Below the pieces are notes generated by a model. The model was not told where the DNA came from, did not search any database, and was given only the letters and a program-made list of their open reading frames with translations. From NCBI RefSeq assembly GCF_019455385.1, contig NZ_JACOFR010000007.1:62001-126000 (forward strand): a stretch of DNA of 64,000 nucleotides, read 5' to 3'. Positions 29,355-38,670 of the stretch are shown piece by piece; position 1 is the stretch's first letter; each line of letters starts with the position of its first letter. Origin of the DNA: Bradyrhizobium sp. BR 10289. Its GTDB lineage: Bacteria > Pseudomonadota > Alphaproteobacteria > Rhizobiales > Xanthobacteraceae. The position numbers and the translations under genes are program-made.

Positions 29355-31718
29355 TCAGATCGCCGGCTTATCGCCCTGAAGCTTGGCGTGCAAATTGATC
29401 AGCCACATCGCCGTCGGGCGGAGGATGAAGAGGTCGGCAACGAGCGCCATCACCATCGAGAACGCGCTGAGCCAGCCGAACAGCCGCAGCGACGGCAGGT
29501 CGGAGAACACGGTAACGACGAGGCCGCAGGCCAGCACCACCGTGGTCAGGATCAGCGCCGGGCCGACCAGGACGGTCGCACGCTCGACCGCCAGCGCCGA
29601 GCCGACGCCGGGCTTGCTCTCAAGCCGCAGGCGGTTGAGGAAGTGGATGGTGGCGCTGAGGCCGAGGCCGAACGAGACGGTGAGCGCGACGACGCTGGCA
29701 AATTGCAGCCCCTCGCCCATCGCCCACAACACCGTACCCGACATCACCACGGGGAAGATGCCCGGCAGGATGCAGGCGAACATCACGACCCATGAACGGA
29801 AGGCAAGGCCGATGAAGATCGCGACCAGCGCGAATTCGACGGTGAGGCCGCGGTTCAGCTTCTCGATCATGCTGGCCGAGTTGCGCGCCGCGATCGCGGC
29901 AAGACCGGTGACGGCCACCTCATAGCCAGGATGCTTCTTGCGGACGGCGTCGAGCTCGGAATCGAGCTTCTCGACGATCGGCAGCAACTGGCTGGAATCT
30001 TTGTCCGGCACGCGGCCGGCGACCACGACGGCATCCTGCTCGGCGTCGATGAAACGCCGCACCAGATGCTCGGGGATGACGCTCACATATTCCTTCAACG
30101 TCGCAACGTCGCCGCTGCCGGCCTTTTCCGCGAGCCAGCGGCGCAGCGTCTCGAGCGACCAGACGTTGCCCACTCCGGCCGCCTTCTCGACGGTCGCATG
30201 CACGTCCGCAATGGTCTGCAGCGTCTCCGGCGAATAGAGCGATTCACCCTTGGGGAACTGGATCAGCACGTTGACCGGATTGGCGCCGGTCAGCTTGGCA
30301 TCGAGCCGGTCACTGGCGGCAACCGCCTGGCGCTTATCCGGCACCTGGTCGGCAAGGCGATAGCGCGGCTCCAGATTGGCGTAGATGACGCCGAGGCCGC
30401 CGACGAACAGCACCGCGATCAGGCTGAACAGGCCGGGCCGGCCGACCATGCGCACCGCGATCCAGTAGCAGAAATTCCGCAGAGCCTGGACGCCTGCATC
30501 GGCGCCCTGGAACTTGACCGCGAACACCTTCTCGTTGCGCACGAACAGCACGCCGAACACCGGCACCAGCGACAGCACCGCCACCAGCGCGATGATGGTG
30601 GCGGCAAGGCCCGCCTCGCCGAACTTGCGGATCAGGTCGGAATTGGAGAATTGCAGCGCGATGAAGGAAATGCCGGCGGTGCCGTGCGTCAGCACGCAGG
30701 CCGGTCCCACCACCAGCACCGCGTTCTTGAACGCGGTGAACTTGTCCTGGCCTGCGATCAGCCGGTCGCGCGCGGCGAAGGTCAGCTGCATCGAGTCCGA
30801 GAAGCTGATGACCATGATGAGCGGCGTCATCACGTTCAGGAACATGTTGAGATTGAAATTGGCCCAGCCGAGCGCGCCGAGCGCCAGCAGGATCGCGATC
30901 ATCGGCGGGAACGCCGCCGCCACCATGAACGAGATCTTGCGGAAGAAGATGATGGCGATGACGCAGCCGGCGAGAATGCCGAGGATGTTGTAGGTGAGAC
31001 CGTCGCGCTCGACCGCGTTGCGGATCTCGAGCTGCATCACCGGAACGCCGGAGAGCTGCACGTTGAGGCCGGTGTCGCTGAGATCTTCCTTCATCAACGC
31101 GCGAATGTCGCCGACGGTCTTGGTCAGCTTGTTGGACGCCACCACCTCCGGATCGAGCGACAGCACGATCAGCGCCAGCGTGCCGTCCTCCGACAATAGC
31201 TTGCCGCGGATGATCTCGTTGTTCTTCACGGTCTCGATGAACTTGTCATAGGCCGCGCCCTCGGGCAGTTCGGCCGGGAACAGCGCCGCCGGCAGCTTGC
31301 CCGGCGCCGGCGCCTGGCGCGCCGAGAACAGCGAGACGAGGCCGCGCGTGCCTTCGACCAGCTGCATGTCCGTGACGAAGTCGCGCAGCTTCTCGAGGTT
31401 GTTGCGCGCCAGCAGGGTCTTGCCCTCGACCACGACGAGGACGTCGAATTCCTCGGCCGGGAACTTCTTGGTCACGTCTTCATACTGCTTGAACTCGCGG
31501 GTGTCGGAGCGGAACAGCTGCGACAGCGAATCGTCGATCTTGATGCGGTGGATGCCGAACACGGCGCCGACGATCAGCGCGAGCAGGACGATGCAGGAGA
31601 CGATCGGCGCGCGGACCGCGATCAGTCCGATGCGCTCCAGCCCGAAGGCGATCGAGGACGCAGGTCCCTGCTCGACCTTGTCGACATGAACCTCATTCTC
31701 GCGGTGCTTTTCGAGCAT
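29355..31718 (-). CDS. Second HpnN-like MMPL/RND transporter
   Basis: A 787-residue inner-membrane transporter with the two-fold RND layout: N-terminal helix (about residues 38-58), periplasmic domain, a bundle containing MVISFSDSMQLTF, a short connector, a second periplasmic domain (from LEPRYRLADQVPDKR) and a second bundle ending in DLFILRPTAMW. It belongs to the same superfamily as HpnN (148-2736) but is shorter, and the sequences around the putative proton-relay Asp differ. It lies 205 bases downstream of eutC in the eutB-hpnP-eutC group on the same strand. The substrate is unknown; a hopanoid or other lipid is a reasonable inference only. Confidence 0.8.
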   Translation of the reverse strand: MLEKHRENEVHVDKVEQGPASSIAFGLERIGLIAVRAPIVSCIVLLALIVGAVFGIHRIKIDDSLSQLFRSDTREFKQYEDVTKKFPAEEFDVLVVVEGKTLLARNNLEKLRDFVTDMQLVEGTRGLVSLFSARQAPAPGKLPAALFPAELPEGAAYDKFIETVKNNEIIRGKLLSEDGTLALIVLSLDPEVVASNKLTKTVGDIRALMKEDLSDTGLNVQLSGVPVMQLEIRNAVERDGLTYNILGILAGCVIAIIFFRKISFMVAAAFPPMIAILLALGALGWANFNLNMFLNVMTPLIMVISFSDSMQLTFAARDRLIAGQDKFTAFKNAVLVVGPACVLTHGTAGISFIALQFSNSDLIRKFGEAGLAATIIALVAVLSLVPVFGVLFVRNEKVFAVKFQGADAGVQALRNFCYWIAVRMVGRPGLFSLIAVLFVGGLGVIYANLEPRYRLADQVPDKRQAVAASDRLDAKLTGANPVNVLIQFPKGESLYSPETLQTIADVHATVEKAAGVGNVWSLETLRRWLAEKAGSGDVATLKEYVSVIPEHLVRRFIDAEQDAVVVAGRVPDKDSSQLLPIVEKLDSELDAVRKKHPGYEVAVTGLAAIAARNSASMIEKLNRGLTVEFALVAIFIGLAFRSWVVMFACILPGIFPVVMSGTVLWAMGEGLQFASVVALTVSFGLGLSATIHFLNRLRLESKPGVGSALAVERATVLVGPALILTTVVLACGLVVTVFSDLPSLRLFGWLSAFSMVMALVADLFILRPTAMWLINLHAKLQGDKPAI

Positions 31719-31923
31719 GCCTTGTCCAGTTCCTCAATCGGCTCAAGCTGTGAGCTTATGGCGTCCCGCGAACGGCCTGAAAATGCCATACCAATGGGAG
31801 GCTTGCCCTTTGAAAATGCGCGGAAAATCGCCGGCAGCGGTTTAGCAGGTCAATCCCCCTTTTCGCAAGCCAGCGAAGGGCGCCCAAACCGATCAAGATA
31901 CGGCGATTTTGCCGGAACGCCCG

Positions 31924-32709
31924 TCATTCGGGCAAGGCCGTGCCAATTCGACGCGGCGCGCGGTCGGCGCTCTCGTCCTTGAGCGCCACGCCGGTCGTCT
32001 CCCGCGCCAGGCCCTCGCGGAGCAGCCAGGCGATCTTGACGGCGGCCTCCTCATAGCTCAACCCCGCCTTGTGGACGTTGGACACGCAATTGCGCTCGGC
32101 ATCGGTGCGGCCGGGTTTTGGCGCGAAGGTCAGATAGGCGCCGAGGCTGTCGGGCGCGGACAGGCCGGGCCGTTCGCCGATCAGCGTCACCACCATGTGC
32201 GCGCCGAGAATCGCGCCGATCTCGTCGCCGAGCGCAACGCGCGCGCCCGAGGCGACGACGACATGGCCGACCGCGACGGCATCGCCTTCCGCCAGAAGTG
32301 GCAGCAAGCGTGTCACCAGCGTCACCGCATGGGCGTGGACCGCCGCCGCCGACAGGCCGTCGCCGATCACGAGTGCGACCTGGCATGGCTCGTTCACACC
32401 TTGCGCCAGACGCTCCGCCGATTCGGCATCGAGCTGTCGTCCCAGGTCGGGACGCCGCAGATAGTCCCTGCGGTCGACTGCCCGGCTCCGTACCTCCGTG
32501 ACAACGAGACCCAGTGCGCGCAACTCGGTGGCCAGTCGCGGCGCATCGAAGGCAGCGTGCACGGCATCGCGGGCGCGGGCATGGTCCAGCGTGAAATCGA
32601 GCAGAGCCTTGGTCGGTACGCTCGCGCCGCTGCGCCCGAGCGCAACGCGCGCGGGTGTGAGCGACCTGAGATCGAGGGTCGGGTGGCGCGGGACGGCCGG
32701 ATCAGACAT
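31924..32709 (-). CDS. eutC: Ethanolamine ammonia-lyase small subunit EutC
   Basis: A 261-residue light chain of the adenosylcobalamin-dependent lyase that splits ethanolamine into acetaldehyde and ammonia. Family features are [20 protein letters not shown] near the N-terminus, [19 protein letters not shown] in the middle, and [19 protein letters not shown] and [14 protein letters not shown] in the cobalamin-contacting C-terminal part. It starts 6 bases after the hpnP stop, so it is translated from the same message. The large subunit is encoded upstream, with hpnP between them. Confidence 0.93.
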   Translation of the reverse strand: MSDPAVPRHPTLDLRSLTPARVALGRSGASVPTKALLDFTLDHARARDAVHAAFDAPRLATELRALGLVVTEVRSRAVDRRDYLRRPDLGRQLDAESAERLAQGVNEPCQVALVIGDGLSAAAVHAHAVTLVTRLLPLLAEGDAVAVGHVVVASGARVALGDEIGAILGAHMVVTLIGERPGLSAPDSLGAYLTFAPKPGRTDAERNCVSNVHKAGLSYEEAAVKIAWLLREGLARETTGVALKDESADRAPRRIGTALPE

Positions 32710-32715
32710 GTCGCG

Positions 32716-34302
32716 TCATTCGGCGGGAACGGAGGCCTCACGCAGCCGGATCGAGTAGTTTGAGGCATTCGTTTCGCCGCTCGATGCCGCGCGCGCAAAG
32801 GTGATGAGGTGATGCGCGATCAGGGTGCAGCCGATCAGACCTTCGAGATCGCCGCGCTTGATGCGGCCCAGCGCGAACTTCCAGAACACGCGCCTGTAGT
32901 CGCCGAGCACACCGACCTTCCAGACAATGTTCCTGAGCATGATCAGGCCGCGGCGGATGTTGGCCCAGGTCTTCATCTCGTCCGGCACCGGCATCTTGAG
33001 ACGATGAGGGTAGGTGTGGTCGCACTGATACTGGAAGCGCGCAAACACTTTTTCCGGTTCGTAGGCGACGCTCATCGCGTGCTTCCAGGACGCGACGACA
33101 TCCTCGTAAGGCAGCAGGAAATTGACGTTCGAATCGCGCCCCTCATCGTCAATCAGGCGCCCTTCCCGCTCCAGCCGGTCCCACAGCGGCGTCTTCGGGA
33201 GCGCCTGAAGCAGATTGATGGTGAGCAACGGAATCCTGGACTCCTCGACAAAGGCGAGCAGCGCCTCCGAAGTGTTTGGCTTGTCGGTGTCGAGCCCCAT
33301 GATGATGCCCGACACCACCTCCATGCCGTAGGAGTTGATGGTGCGCACGCCCTCCAGGATCGGGACCATCATGTTGTGGTCCTTCTGCATCGCCTTCAGC
33401 GCGTCGGGATCCGGCGTCTCGATGCCGCAGAAGATTGTGATGAAATAGGCCTCGCGCATCTTCTCGAGGATTTCGGGACGTTTGGCGATGTTGAGCGTCG
33501 CCTCGCAGGCGAGCCGCATCACGTAACCGGTCCTCTTCTGCCATTCGATCAGATGCGGCAGCAGGTCCATCGCCGCCTTGCGGTTGCCGATGAAATTGTC
33601 GTCGACGAAATAGACCGTGTCGGTCATGCCGCATTCGCGCAGCCGGTCGAGCTCGGCGATGATCTGCTCCGGCGTCTTGATCCTGGGATTGCGGCCGTAG
33701 AGGCCGGGGATGTCGCAGAACTCGCACTGATAGGGACAGCCGCTGGAATACTGGATGCTGCCGAGCATGTATTTCTTGACGTCGGCGAGCTCGTAGGCCG
33801 GGATCGGAAATTCCGTCATCGGCACGCGGTCCTTGGTGGTCAGCACCACCTGCGCCTCGGGACGCGAAACATCGTGCGACAGAATGTCGATCAGCTGGTT
33901 GGTGGCATCACCGAGCTCGCCGACATGGAGATAGTCGAACGACGGATAATAGTCCGGGCAGGCGCTGACCGAGGGGCCGCCGAGTGCGACCGGCAGATCG
34001 AACTCATGGGCGCGGCGGCAGATGTCGTTCATCTGCTGGCGCTGGATGTGCATGCCGCTGACGAACACGGCCTCGGCCCAGTCGAACTCCTCCTTGGTCG
34101 TGCGGCGGAGATTCTCGTCGACGAACTTGACCTGCCAGTTCTCGGGCAGATAGGCCGCGAGCAACAAAAGGCCCTGCGGCGGCATGAAGGCGCGGACGCC
34201 GTCGGTCAGCGGATAGGAATGCTCGAACGTCCCGAACGAGGAGGTGTATCGCGGAAACACGCAGAGAATCCGCCGGGCCGTACCGTTGCTTTCAGCTCGC
34301 AT
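32716..34302 (-). CDS. hpnP: Hopanoid C-2 methylase HpnP (B12-binding radical SAM)
   Basis: A 528-residue enzyme that methylates hopanoids at C-2, giving 2-methylhopanoids. The N-terminal part is a B12-binding domain (ILCVFPRYTSSFGTFEHSYP near residue 12, then MPPQGLLLLAAYLPENW). The radical SAM cluster motif CxxxCxxC is YSSGCPYQCEFCDIPGLYGR near residue 195. The C-terminal region is of the DUF4070 type seen in hopanoid methylases. GGGGGAG lies 5 bases before ATG 34302. HpnP is preferred to other B12 radical SAM proteins because of its length, the conserved GLYGRNPR and the hopanoid setting. Confidence 0.88.
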   Translation of the reverse strand: MRAESNGTARRILCVFPRYTSSFGTFEHSYPLTDGVRAFMPPQGLLLLAAYLPENWQVKFVDENLRRTTKEEFDWAEAVFVSGMHIQRQQMNDICRRAHEFDLPVALGGPSVSACPDYYPSFDYLHVGELGDATNQLIDILSHDVSRPEAQVVLTTKDRVPMTEFPIPAYELADVKKYMLGSIQYSSGCPYQCEFCDIPGLYGRNPRIKTPEQIIAELDRLRECGMTDTVYFVDDNFIGNRKAAMDLLPHLIEWQKRTGYVMRLACEATLNIAKRPEILEKMREAYFITIFCGIETPDPDALKAMQKDHNMMVPILEGVRTINSYGMEVVSGIIMGLDTDKPNTSEALLAFVEESRIPLLTINLLQALPKTPLWDRLEREGRLIDDEGRDSNVNFLLPYEDVVASWKHAMSVAYEPEKVFARFQYQCDHTYPHRLKMPVPDEMKTWANIRRGLIMLRNIVWKVGVLGDYRRVFWKFALGRIKRGDLEGLIGCTLIAHHLITFARAASSGETNASNYSIRLREASVPAE

Positions 34303-34453
34303 TGAAGCTCCCCCGCCACGCTCGACTTAGCTGCGGAAATTGCCAGCCAGACACATAGCGTAATGCTGTCGGCGGAATTTCTCAATATTGTGGCGTGAGC
34401 ATAATTCCGAGAGGGGCCAATGGTTTCCTGGAGGTCCCGGCGACCTCGGGACG

Positions 34454-35836
34454 TCACGCGATCAGCCGCGAGGCAAAATCGGGGAGCAGGCCTGCATCGC
34501 CGGCGAGACGGAAATCGGCGCCCGCGATGCCGGCCTGCACCAGCCAGTCGTCGAATTCCGGCGCGCGACGCAGGGAGAAGACGTCGCGGACATAGAGCGC
34601 GTCGTGAAACGACGTGGACTGGTAGTTCAGCATGACGTCGTCGGCACCGGGAACGCCCATGATGAAGGTGACGCCGGCCGCGGCGAGCAGCGTCAGCAGA
34701 TTGTCCATGTCGTCCTGGTCCGCCTCGGCATGGTTGGTGTAGCAGATGTCGATGCCGAGCGGCAGGCCGAGCAGCTTGCCGCAAAAGTGATCCTCGAGCC
34801 CGGCGCGGATGATTTCCTTGCCGTCGTAGAGATATTCCGGGCCGATGAAGCCGACCACGCTGTTGACCAGCAGCGGCGCATAGGCGCGGGCGACCGCATA
34901 GGCGCGCGCCTCGCAGGTCTGCTGGTCGACGCCGTGATGGGCGTTGGCCGACAACGCCGAGCCTTGGCCCGTCTCGAAATACATCACGTTCTGGCCGACG
35001 GTGCCGCGCTTCTGCGACAGCCCGGCCTCCTGCCCCTCCTTCAGCAGGGCGAGGTCGATGCCAAAACTGCGGTTGGCGGCCTCGGTGCCGGCGACTGACT
35101 GGAACACGAGATCGACCGGCACGCCCTGCCCGATCAGCGCCAGCGTGGTCGTGACATGGGTGAGCACGCAGGCCTGCGTCGGGATCTTCAGCCGCGCGAT
35201 GATCTCGTCCAGAAGCCGCAGCAATTGCCCGATCATGGCGGGATCGTCGCTTGCAGGGTTGATCCCGATGCAGGCATCGCCGGCGCCGAGCAAAATGCCA
35301 TCGAGGATCGAGGCGGTGATGCCCCTGGCGTCGTCGAAGGGATGGTTGGGCTGCAGCCGCGTGCTCATCCGCCCCTTCAGGCCGATGGTGTTGCGGAAGG
35401 CGGTGGTGACCTCGCATTTCCGCGCCGCGAGGATCAGGTCCTGGTTACGCATCAGCTTCGACACCGCGGCCGCCATCTCGGGGGTGATCCCCGGCGCGAG
35501 CTTGCGTAACGCCGCGGGCGTTGCGGCATCCGACAGCAGCCAGTCGCGGAAAGCGCCGACGGTGAGCGAGGAGACCGGCGCAAACGCCTTGGCATCGTGG
35601 CTGTCGATGACGAGGCGGGTGACCTCGTCGGCCTCATAGGGGATGACGGCCTCCTGCAGGAACTGCCCGAGCGGGACGTCCGCCAGCGCCATCCGCGCGG
35701 CGATCATCTGCTCGGCGCTGGCGGCCGCAATGCCGGCCAGCCGGTCGCCGGAGCGCGGCGGGGTCGCCTTGGCGAGCAGGTCGCGCAGATCAGGGAAGGT
35801 GTAGGTCGTGGCGTCGATGGTATGGCGGTAGACCAA
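34454..35836 (-). CDS. eutB: Ethanolamine ammonia-lyase large subunit EutB
   Basis: A 460-residue TIM-barrel subunit carrying the active site of the adenosylcobalamin-dependent lyase. Characteristic segments are RNTIGLKGRMSTRLQPNHP near residue 150, LLGAGDACIGINPASDDP, DLVFQSVAGTEAANRSFGID, and GVPGADDVMLNYQSTSFHD near residue 400. Length is normal. The stop is 151 bases before the hpnP start. No eut microcompartment, reactivase (eutA) or permease gene is in the window. Confidence 0.95.
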   Translation of the reverse strand: MVYRHTIDATTYTFPDLRDLLAKATPPRSGDRLAGIAAASAEQMIAARMALADVPLGQFLQEAVIPYEADEVTRLVIDSHDAKAFAPVSSLTVGAFRDWLLSDAATPAALRKLAPGITPEMAAAVSKLMRNQDLILAARKCEVTTAFRNTIGLKGRMSTRLQPNHPFDDARGITASILDGILLGAGDACIGINPASDDPAMIGQLLRLLDEIIARLKIPTQACVLTHVTTTLALIGQGVPVDLVFQSVAGTEAANRSFGIDLALLKEGQEAGLSQKRGTVGQNVMYFETGQGSALSANAHHGVDQQTCEARAYAVARAYAPLLVNSVVGFIGPEYLYDGKEIIRAGLEDHFCGKLLGLPLGIDICYTNHAEADQDDMDNLLTLLAAAGVTFIMGVPGADDVMLNYQSTSFHDALYVRDVFSLRRAPEFDDWLVQAGIAGADFRLAGDAGLLPDFASRLIA

Positions 35837-36152
35837 GGGCCCCTCCGGGGTTCGTCGGCCAGCGGCCGACTCCAGCCGATCCTGAAGGCGGCCGTGCCTC
35901 AGGGAATACGCGCTCGGGGGCCCGAGTGCACGCCGATCTTTGGGGCAGCCCGGGCGATTCCCGGGGCAAGCTGCCGAAAACCGACAGGCTCAGTCCAAGC
36001 CCCTGAGATAGCTCATTTTTCGCAGGCCCCGCGGCGCGCATGCCGGAGGGGCGCGTTAACACCGCGTCCATCTTCGTTCTGCATAGTTTTGCATGCATTT
36101 TAGACGACCGCGCTGACCGGCCGCTTCAGGCCATTCCGGGCCCCTGACCACC
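35837..36152. promoter_or_regulatory. Divergent region eutB / chemoreceptor
   Basis: About 315 bases between divergent genes, expected to hold both promoters. A 7-base inverted repeat GTCGGCC-AGC-GGCCGAC lies at 35854-35870, 18 bases upstream of eutB. The part around 36080-36105 is AT-rich. No cobalamin riboswitch (B12 box) was recognised upstream of eutB. Confidence 0.4.
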
Positions 36153-37883
36153 ATGACAACAGACCGATCTGGGAATGCCAGCAAGCTGGCAGGCCGTTTC
36201 TCGCTCGCGACCAAGCTGTACGCGATCTTCGCGCTGTTCGCGCTGCTGACGGCGGCGATCGCGATGCTGTCCGATTACAACAGCCGCCGCAGTGCCGACC
36301 TCACCGTCGCGATCGAAACCGCCAATGCGGCCGCGCTGAACGTCGAACGGGTCAACTCGCTGGTCTATGCGGTGGTGATGGAATCGCGCGGCGTCTACAT
36401 GTCGAGCGAGCCGGCCGTGGTGAAGAGATACGGCGAAGGCCTGCTCAAGTTCAACGACCAGATCCTCGCCGTCGTGAAGCACTGGGAGACCATCGTCAAA
36501 GCCGACGATGCCGAGCAGTTCGCGACCTTCAAGAAGCGCATCGAGCAGTTCGTCGAATTCCGCAAGGAGCTGGTCCGCCGCGGCGTCGAGATCAGCGCGG
36601 CCGCGGGCCGCGAATGGGGCGACAACGACGCCAACCGCGCCGTGCGCTCGGCGCTGAACAAGGACCTCGAGGCGCTGTCCAAGGTCTATGCCGAGCGCGC
36701 CAGGCAGATCGCGCAGCAGACCGAGACCAACCGCATCCTGTCGCTGGTGCTGACCTGCCTCGGCGGCATCGCCCTGATGCTGGTCGTGATCGGCATCGTC
36801 ATCATTGCCCGCTCGATCGCCCGCCCCCTCGCGGCCATCACCGCGACCATCAAGCAGGTCGCCGACGGTGCCGAGAACGTGGTGGTGCCGCACACCGGCC
36901 GCGCCGACGAGATCGGCGCGCTGGCCCGCGCCATCCAGATCTTTCAGGACGCGATGGGCCGCAACCGCAACCTCGCCTCGCAGGTCTCGCAGGACTCGGC
37001 CGCGCGCGAGCAGCGCGCCCGTCATATCGAGCAGTCCGTCGAAGCGTTTCGCGGCGCGATCGGCGCGATCATGCGCGGCCTCAGCGACAACGCCTCGGTG
37101 ATGCGCGAGACCGCGCAGACCATCACGCGCGTCACTGCGGACGCCAGCCATCGCGCCGGCACGGCGGCCAAAGCGACCGAGCAGGCCTCGCACAACGTCA
37201 CCGCGGTCGCAGGCGCCGCCGAAGAGCTGTCGGCCTCCGTCGAGGAGATCGGCCGCCAGGTGCGCCAGAGCGCCAGCGCGGTCGAGCAGACCGGCCAGCG
37301 CACCGAGAAATCGATCGCGGAGATCGAGAGCCTTGCCGCCGCCACGCAGCGCATCGACGGCGTGCTGACCCTCATCCAGACCATCGCCGAGCAGACCAAT
37401 CTGCTCGCGCTCAACGCCACCATCGAAGCCGCCCGCGCCGGCGAAGCCGGCCGCGGCTTTGCCGTCGTCGCGCACGAGGTGAAGGCGCTGGCGGGACAGA
37501 CCGCCAAGGCGACCGCCGAGATCGGCGAGAACGTCAGCCAGATCCAGGCCTCCACCCGCAACGCGGTCGATGCCGTCCGCGAGATCGGCGGCGCGGTGCG
37601 CGACATCAACGAGGTCACCTCCGCCATCGCCGGCGCCGTCGGCCAGCAGGACCAGGCGACGCGCGAGATCTCGTCCAACGCGCAAAGCGCCGCGCAAGGC
37701 AACGAGACGCTGGTGGCCAGCATCACCTCGCTGCGCGATGCCATCGGCGAGACCGATACGGCGGCAGCCTCCGTGCTGACGGCGGCGAGCAGCCTGACCG
37801 AGACCGCGGACACGCTGTCGCGCGAGGTGGAAAAGTTCTTTCAGAACCTGCGCGCGGACAGCCGCAGCGCCCGGGCGGGGTGA
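36153..37883 (+). CDS. Methyl-accepting chemotaxis protein
   Basis: A 576-residue inner-membrane chemoreceptor. Helix 1 lies about residues 20-42 ([18 protein letters not shown]). A periplasmic helical sensing region follows, with helix 2 near residues 190-215 ([19 protein letters not shown]). Then come a HAMP domain ([20 protein letters not shown]) and the signalling domain with the conserved hairpin tip [20 protein letters not shown] and [20 protein letters not shown]. It signals to CheA/CheW. No CheR/CheB docking pentapeptide is seen at the C-terminus. Ligand unknown. It stands alone, with no che genes nearby. Confidence 0.95.
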   Translation: MTTDRSGNASKLAGRFSLATKLYAIFALFALLTAAIAMLSDYNSRRSADLTVAIETANAAALNVERVNSLVYAVVMESRGVYMSSEPAVVKRYGEGLLKFNDQILAVVKHWETIVKADDAEQFATFKKRIEQFVEFRKELVRRGVEISAAAGREWGDNDANRAVRSALNKDLEALSKVYAERARQIAQQTETNRILSLVLTCLGGIALMLVVIGIVIIARSIARPLAAITATIKQVADGAENVVVPHTGRADEIGALARAIQIFQDAMGRNRNLASQVSQDSAAREQRARHIEQSVEAFRGAIGAIMRGLSDNASVMRETAQTITRVTADASHRAGTAAKATEQASHNVTAVAGAAEELSASVEEIGRQVRQSASAVEQTGQRTEKSIAEIESLAAATQRIDGVLTLIQTIAEQTNLLALNATIEAARAGEAGRGFAVVAHEVKALAGQTAKATAEIGENVSQIQASTRNAVDAVREIGGAVRDINEVTSAIAGAVGQQDQATREISSNAQSAAQGNETLVASITSLRDAIGETDTAAASVLTAASSLTETADTLSREVEKFFQNLRADSRSARAG

Positions 37884-38020
37884 CGGCGGCCCGGCTGCCG
37901 GCGAGACTCGGCTCGATCGAACCAAAATTCAAAACAACCCCATGCACAGTAGCGCGAGCTAGCGATATCAACGGCTTGGGCGCTAAGCCTGCAGCAATTA
38001 CTGATTTTACGAAATTATCG

Positions 38021-38050
38021 TTGACACGTCGGGCAAAACACTGGCATGAT
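38021..38050 (+). promoter_or_regulatory. Orphan sigma-70-like promoter sequence within a repeated motif
   Basis: TTGACA (38021-38026), an 18-base spacer and CATGAT (38045-38050). No plus-strand gene follows. The sequence CGTCGGGCAAAACAC (38027-38041) recurs inverted at 6159-6173, so this is probably repeat debris rather than a working promoter. The adjoining segment around 37920-37945 (CAAAACAACCCCATGCAC) also resembles a short Bradyrhizobium intergenic repeat from memory. Confidence 0.35.
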
Positions 38051-38153
38051 GTCATCATGGCCGTGGTGAACGTCGGGACGGCCAGAGAGCCAAGGCAACA
38101 AGAGCAAGACCGGACAGACCTGAGCGGTGTTCGAACAAGGCTAGGCGATCGGT

Positions 38154-38657
38154 TCATCCAGAGCGGCGTTGGATTGCGTCGAACCCCACATCCGTCAGTT
38201 CGACTGTCCGCGCGTCCGGAACGCTGATGTATCCAAGCTGCTTCAATTTGGAAACGGCGACCGCAACGCTCGGATCTGTCCCGAAACGGGCATCCAAAGT
38301 TGCCATTGTCATGCGGGCACCGGGTTTTCGATGTGTTTCACGAAACCATTCGAGGATCTCGCGGGCGGTTTCGCTGAGTGGCATGATCGCCTCCATTGGA
38401 TCCACTTTCCTCGGCTGATCGAGCAGACCTAAGGCAGGGTCAGGATCATTCGCGGCGTCGTTGTACAACGTCTCCAAAATGCTCGACTGTAGGTAGACGT
38501 CGCTGAATCCGGTGGCCGACGAATAAATGGTCAAGGTATCCCACCAGCGAAGAAAGATGCCTGCATCGCCTAACCACTCTCTGATGCGGTGTTCTGAAGC
38601 ACCGATTCGACCGAATCTGGTGTAGATCACAGAGCCGTTGACCCAAAACCGATACAT
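38154..38657 (-). CDS. Hypothetical protein with winged-helix-like C-terminus
   Basis: A 167-residue frame from ATG 38657 (MYRFWVNGSVIYTRFGRIG). The last 75 residues (AREILEWFRETHRKPGARMT then LDARFGTDPSVAVAVSKLKQ and LGYISVPDARTVELTDVG) read like a winged-helix unit with a beta wing. The N-terminal 80 residues match nothing I recognise. The frame extends upstream into the glycosyltransferase gene, so the start is uncertain; a shorter protein from MEAIMPLSETAREI is possible. It is 13 bases downstream of the glycosyltransferase stop on the same strand. Confidence 0.5.
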   Translation of the reverse strand: MYRFWVNGSVIYTRFGRIGASEHRIREWLGDAGIFLRWWDTLTIYSSATGFSDVYLQSSILETLYNDAANDPDPALGLLDQPRKVDPMEAIMPLSETAREILEWFRETHRKPGARMTMATLDARFGTDPSVAVAVSKLKQLGYISVPDARTVELTDVGFDAIQRRSG

Positions 38658-38670
38658 CGAATGTCCAGCT

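Noticed and set aside
32809..34305. 498-codon plus frame opposite hpnP
   Set aside because: Antisense shadow; hpnP has the radical SAM and B12 features, and this frame is rich in His, Arg and Asp with no family.
34303..34453. EcfG (general stress sigma factor) promoter before hpnP
   Set aside because: I recall EcfG control of hpnP in Rhodopseudomonas, so I looked for GGAAC with a spaced CGTT. Neither is present here with acceptable spacing.
35837..36152. Cobalamin riboswitch upstream of eutB
   Set aside because: No B12 box or the required long structured leader was recognised; the region also has to serve the divergent chemoreceptor.
36126..37925. 599-codon minus frame opposite the chemoreceptor
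   Set aside because: It is the antisense of a well-supported MCP gene. The long open frame is a by-product of GC-rich codon use.
38169..38432. Plus-strand small frame after the orphan promoter at 38021
   Set aside because: It is antisense to the winged-helix-like protein and has no recognisable features.
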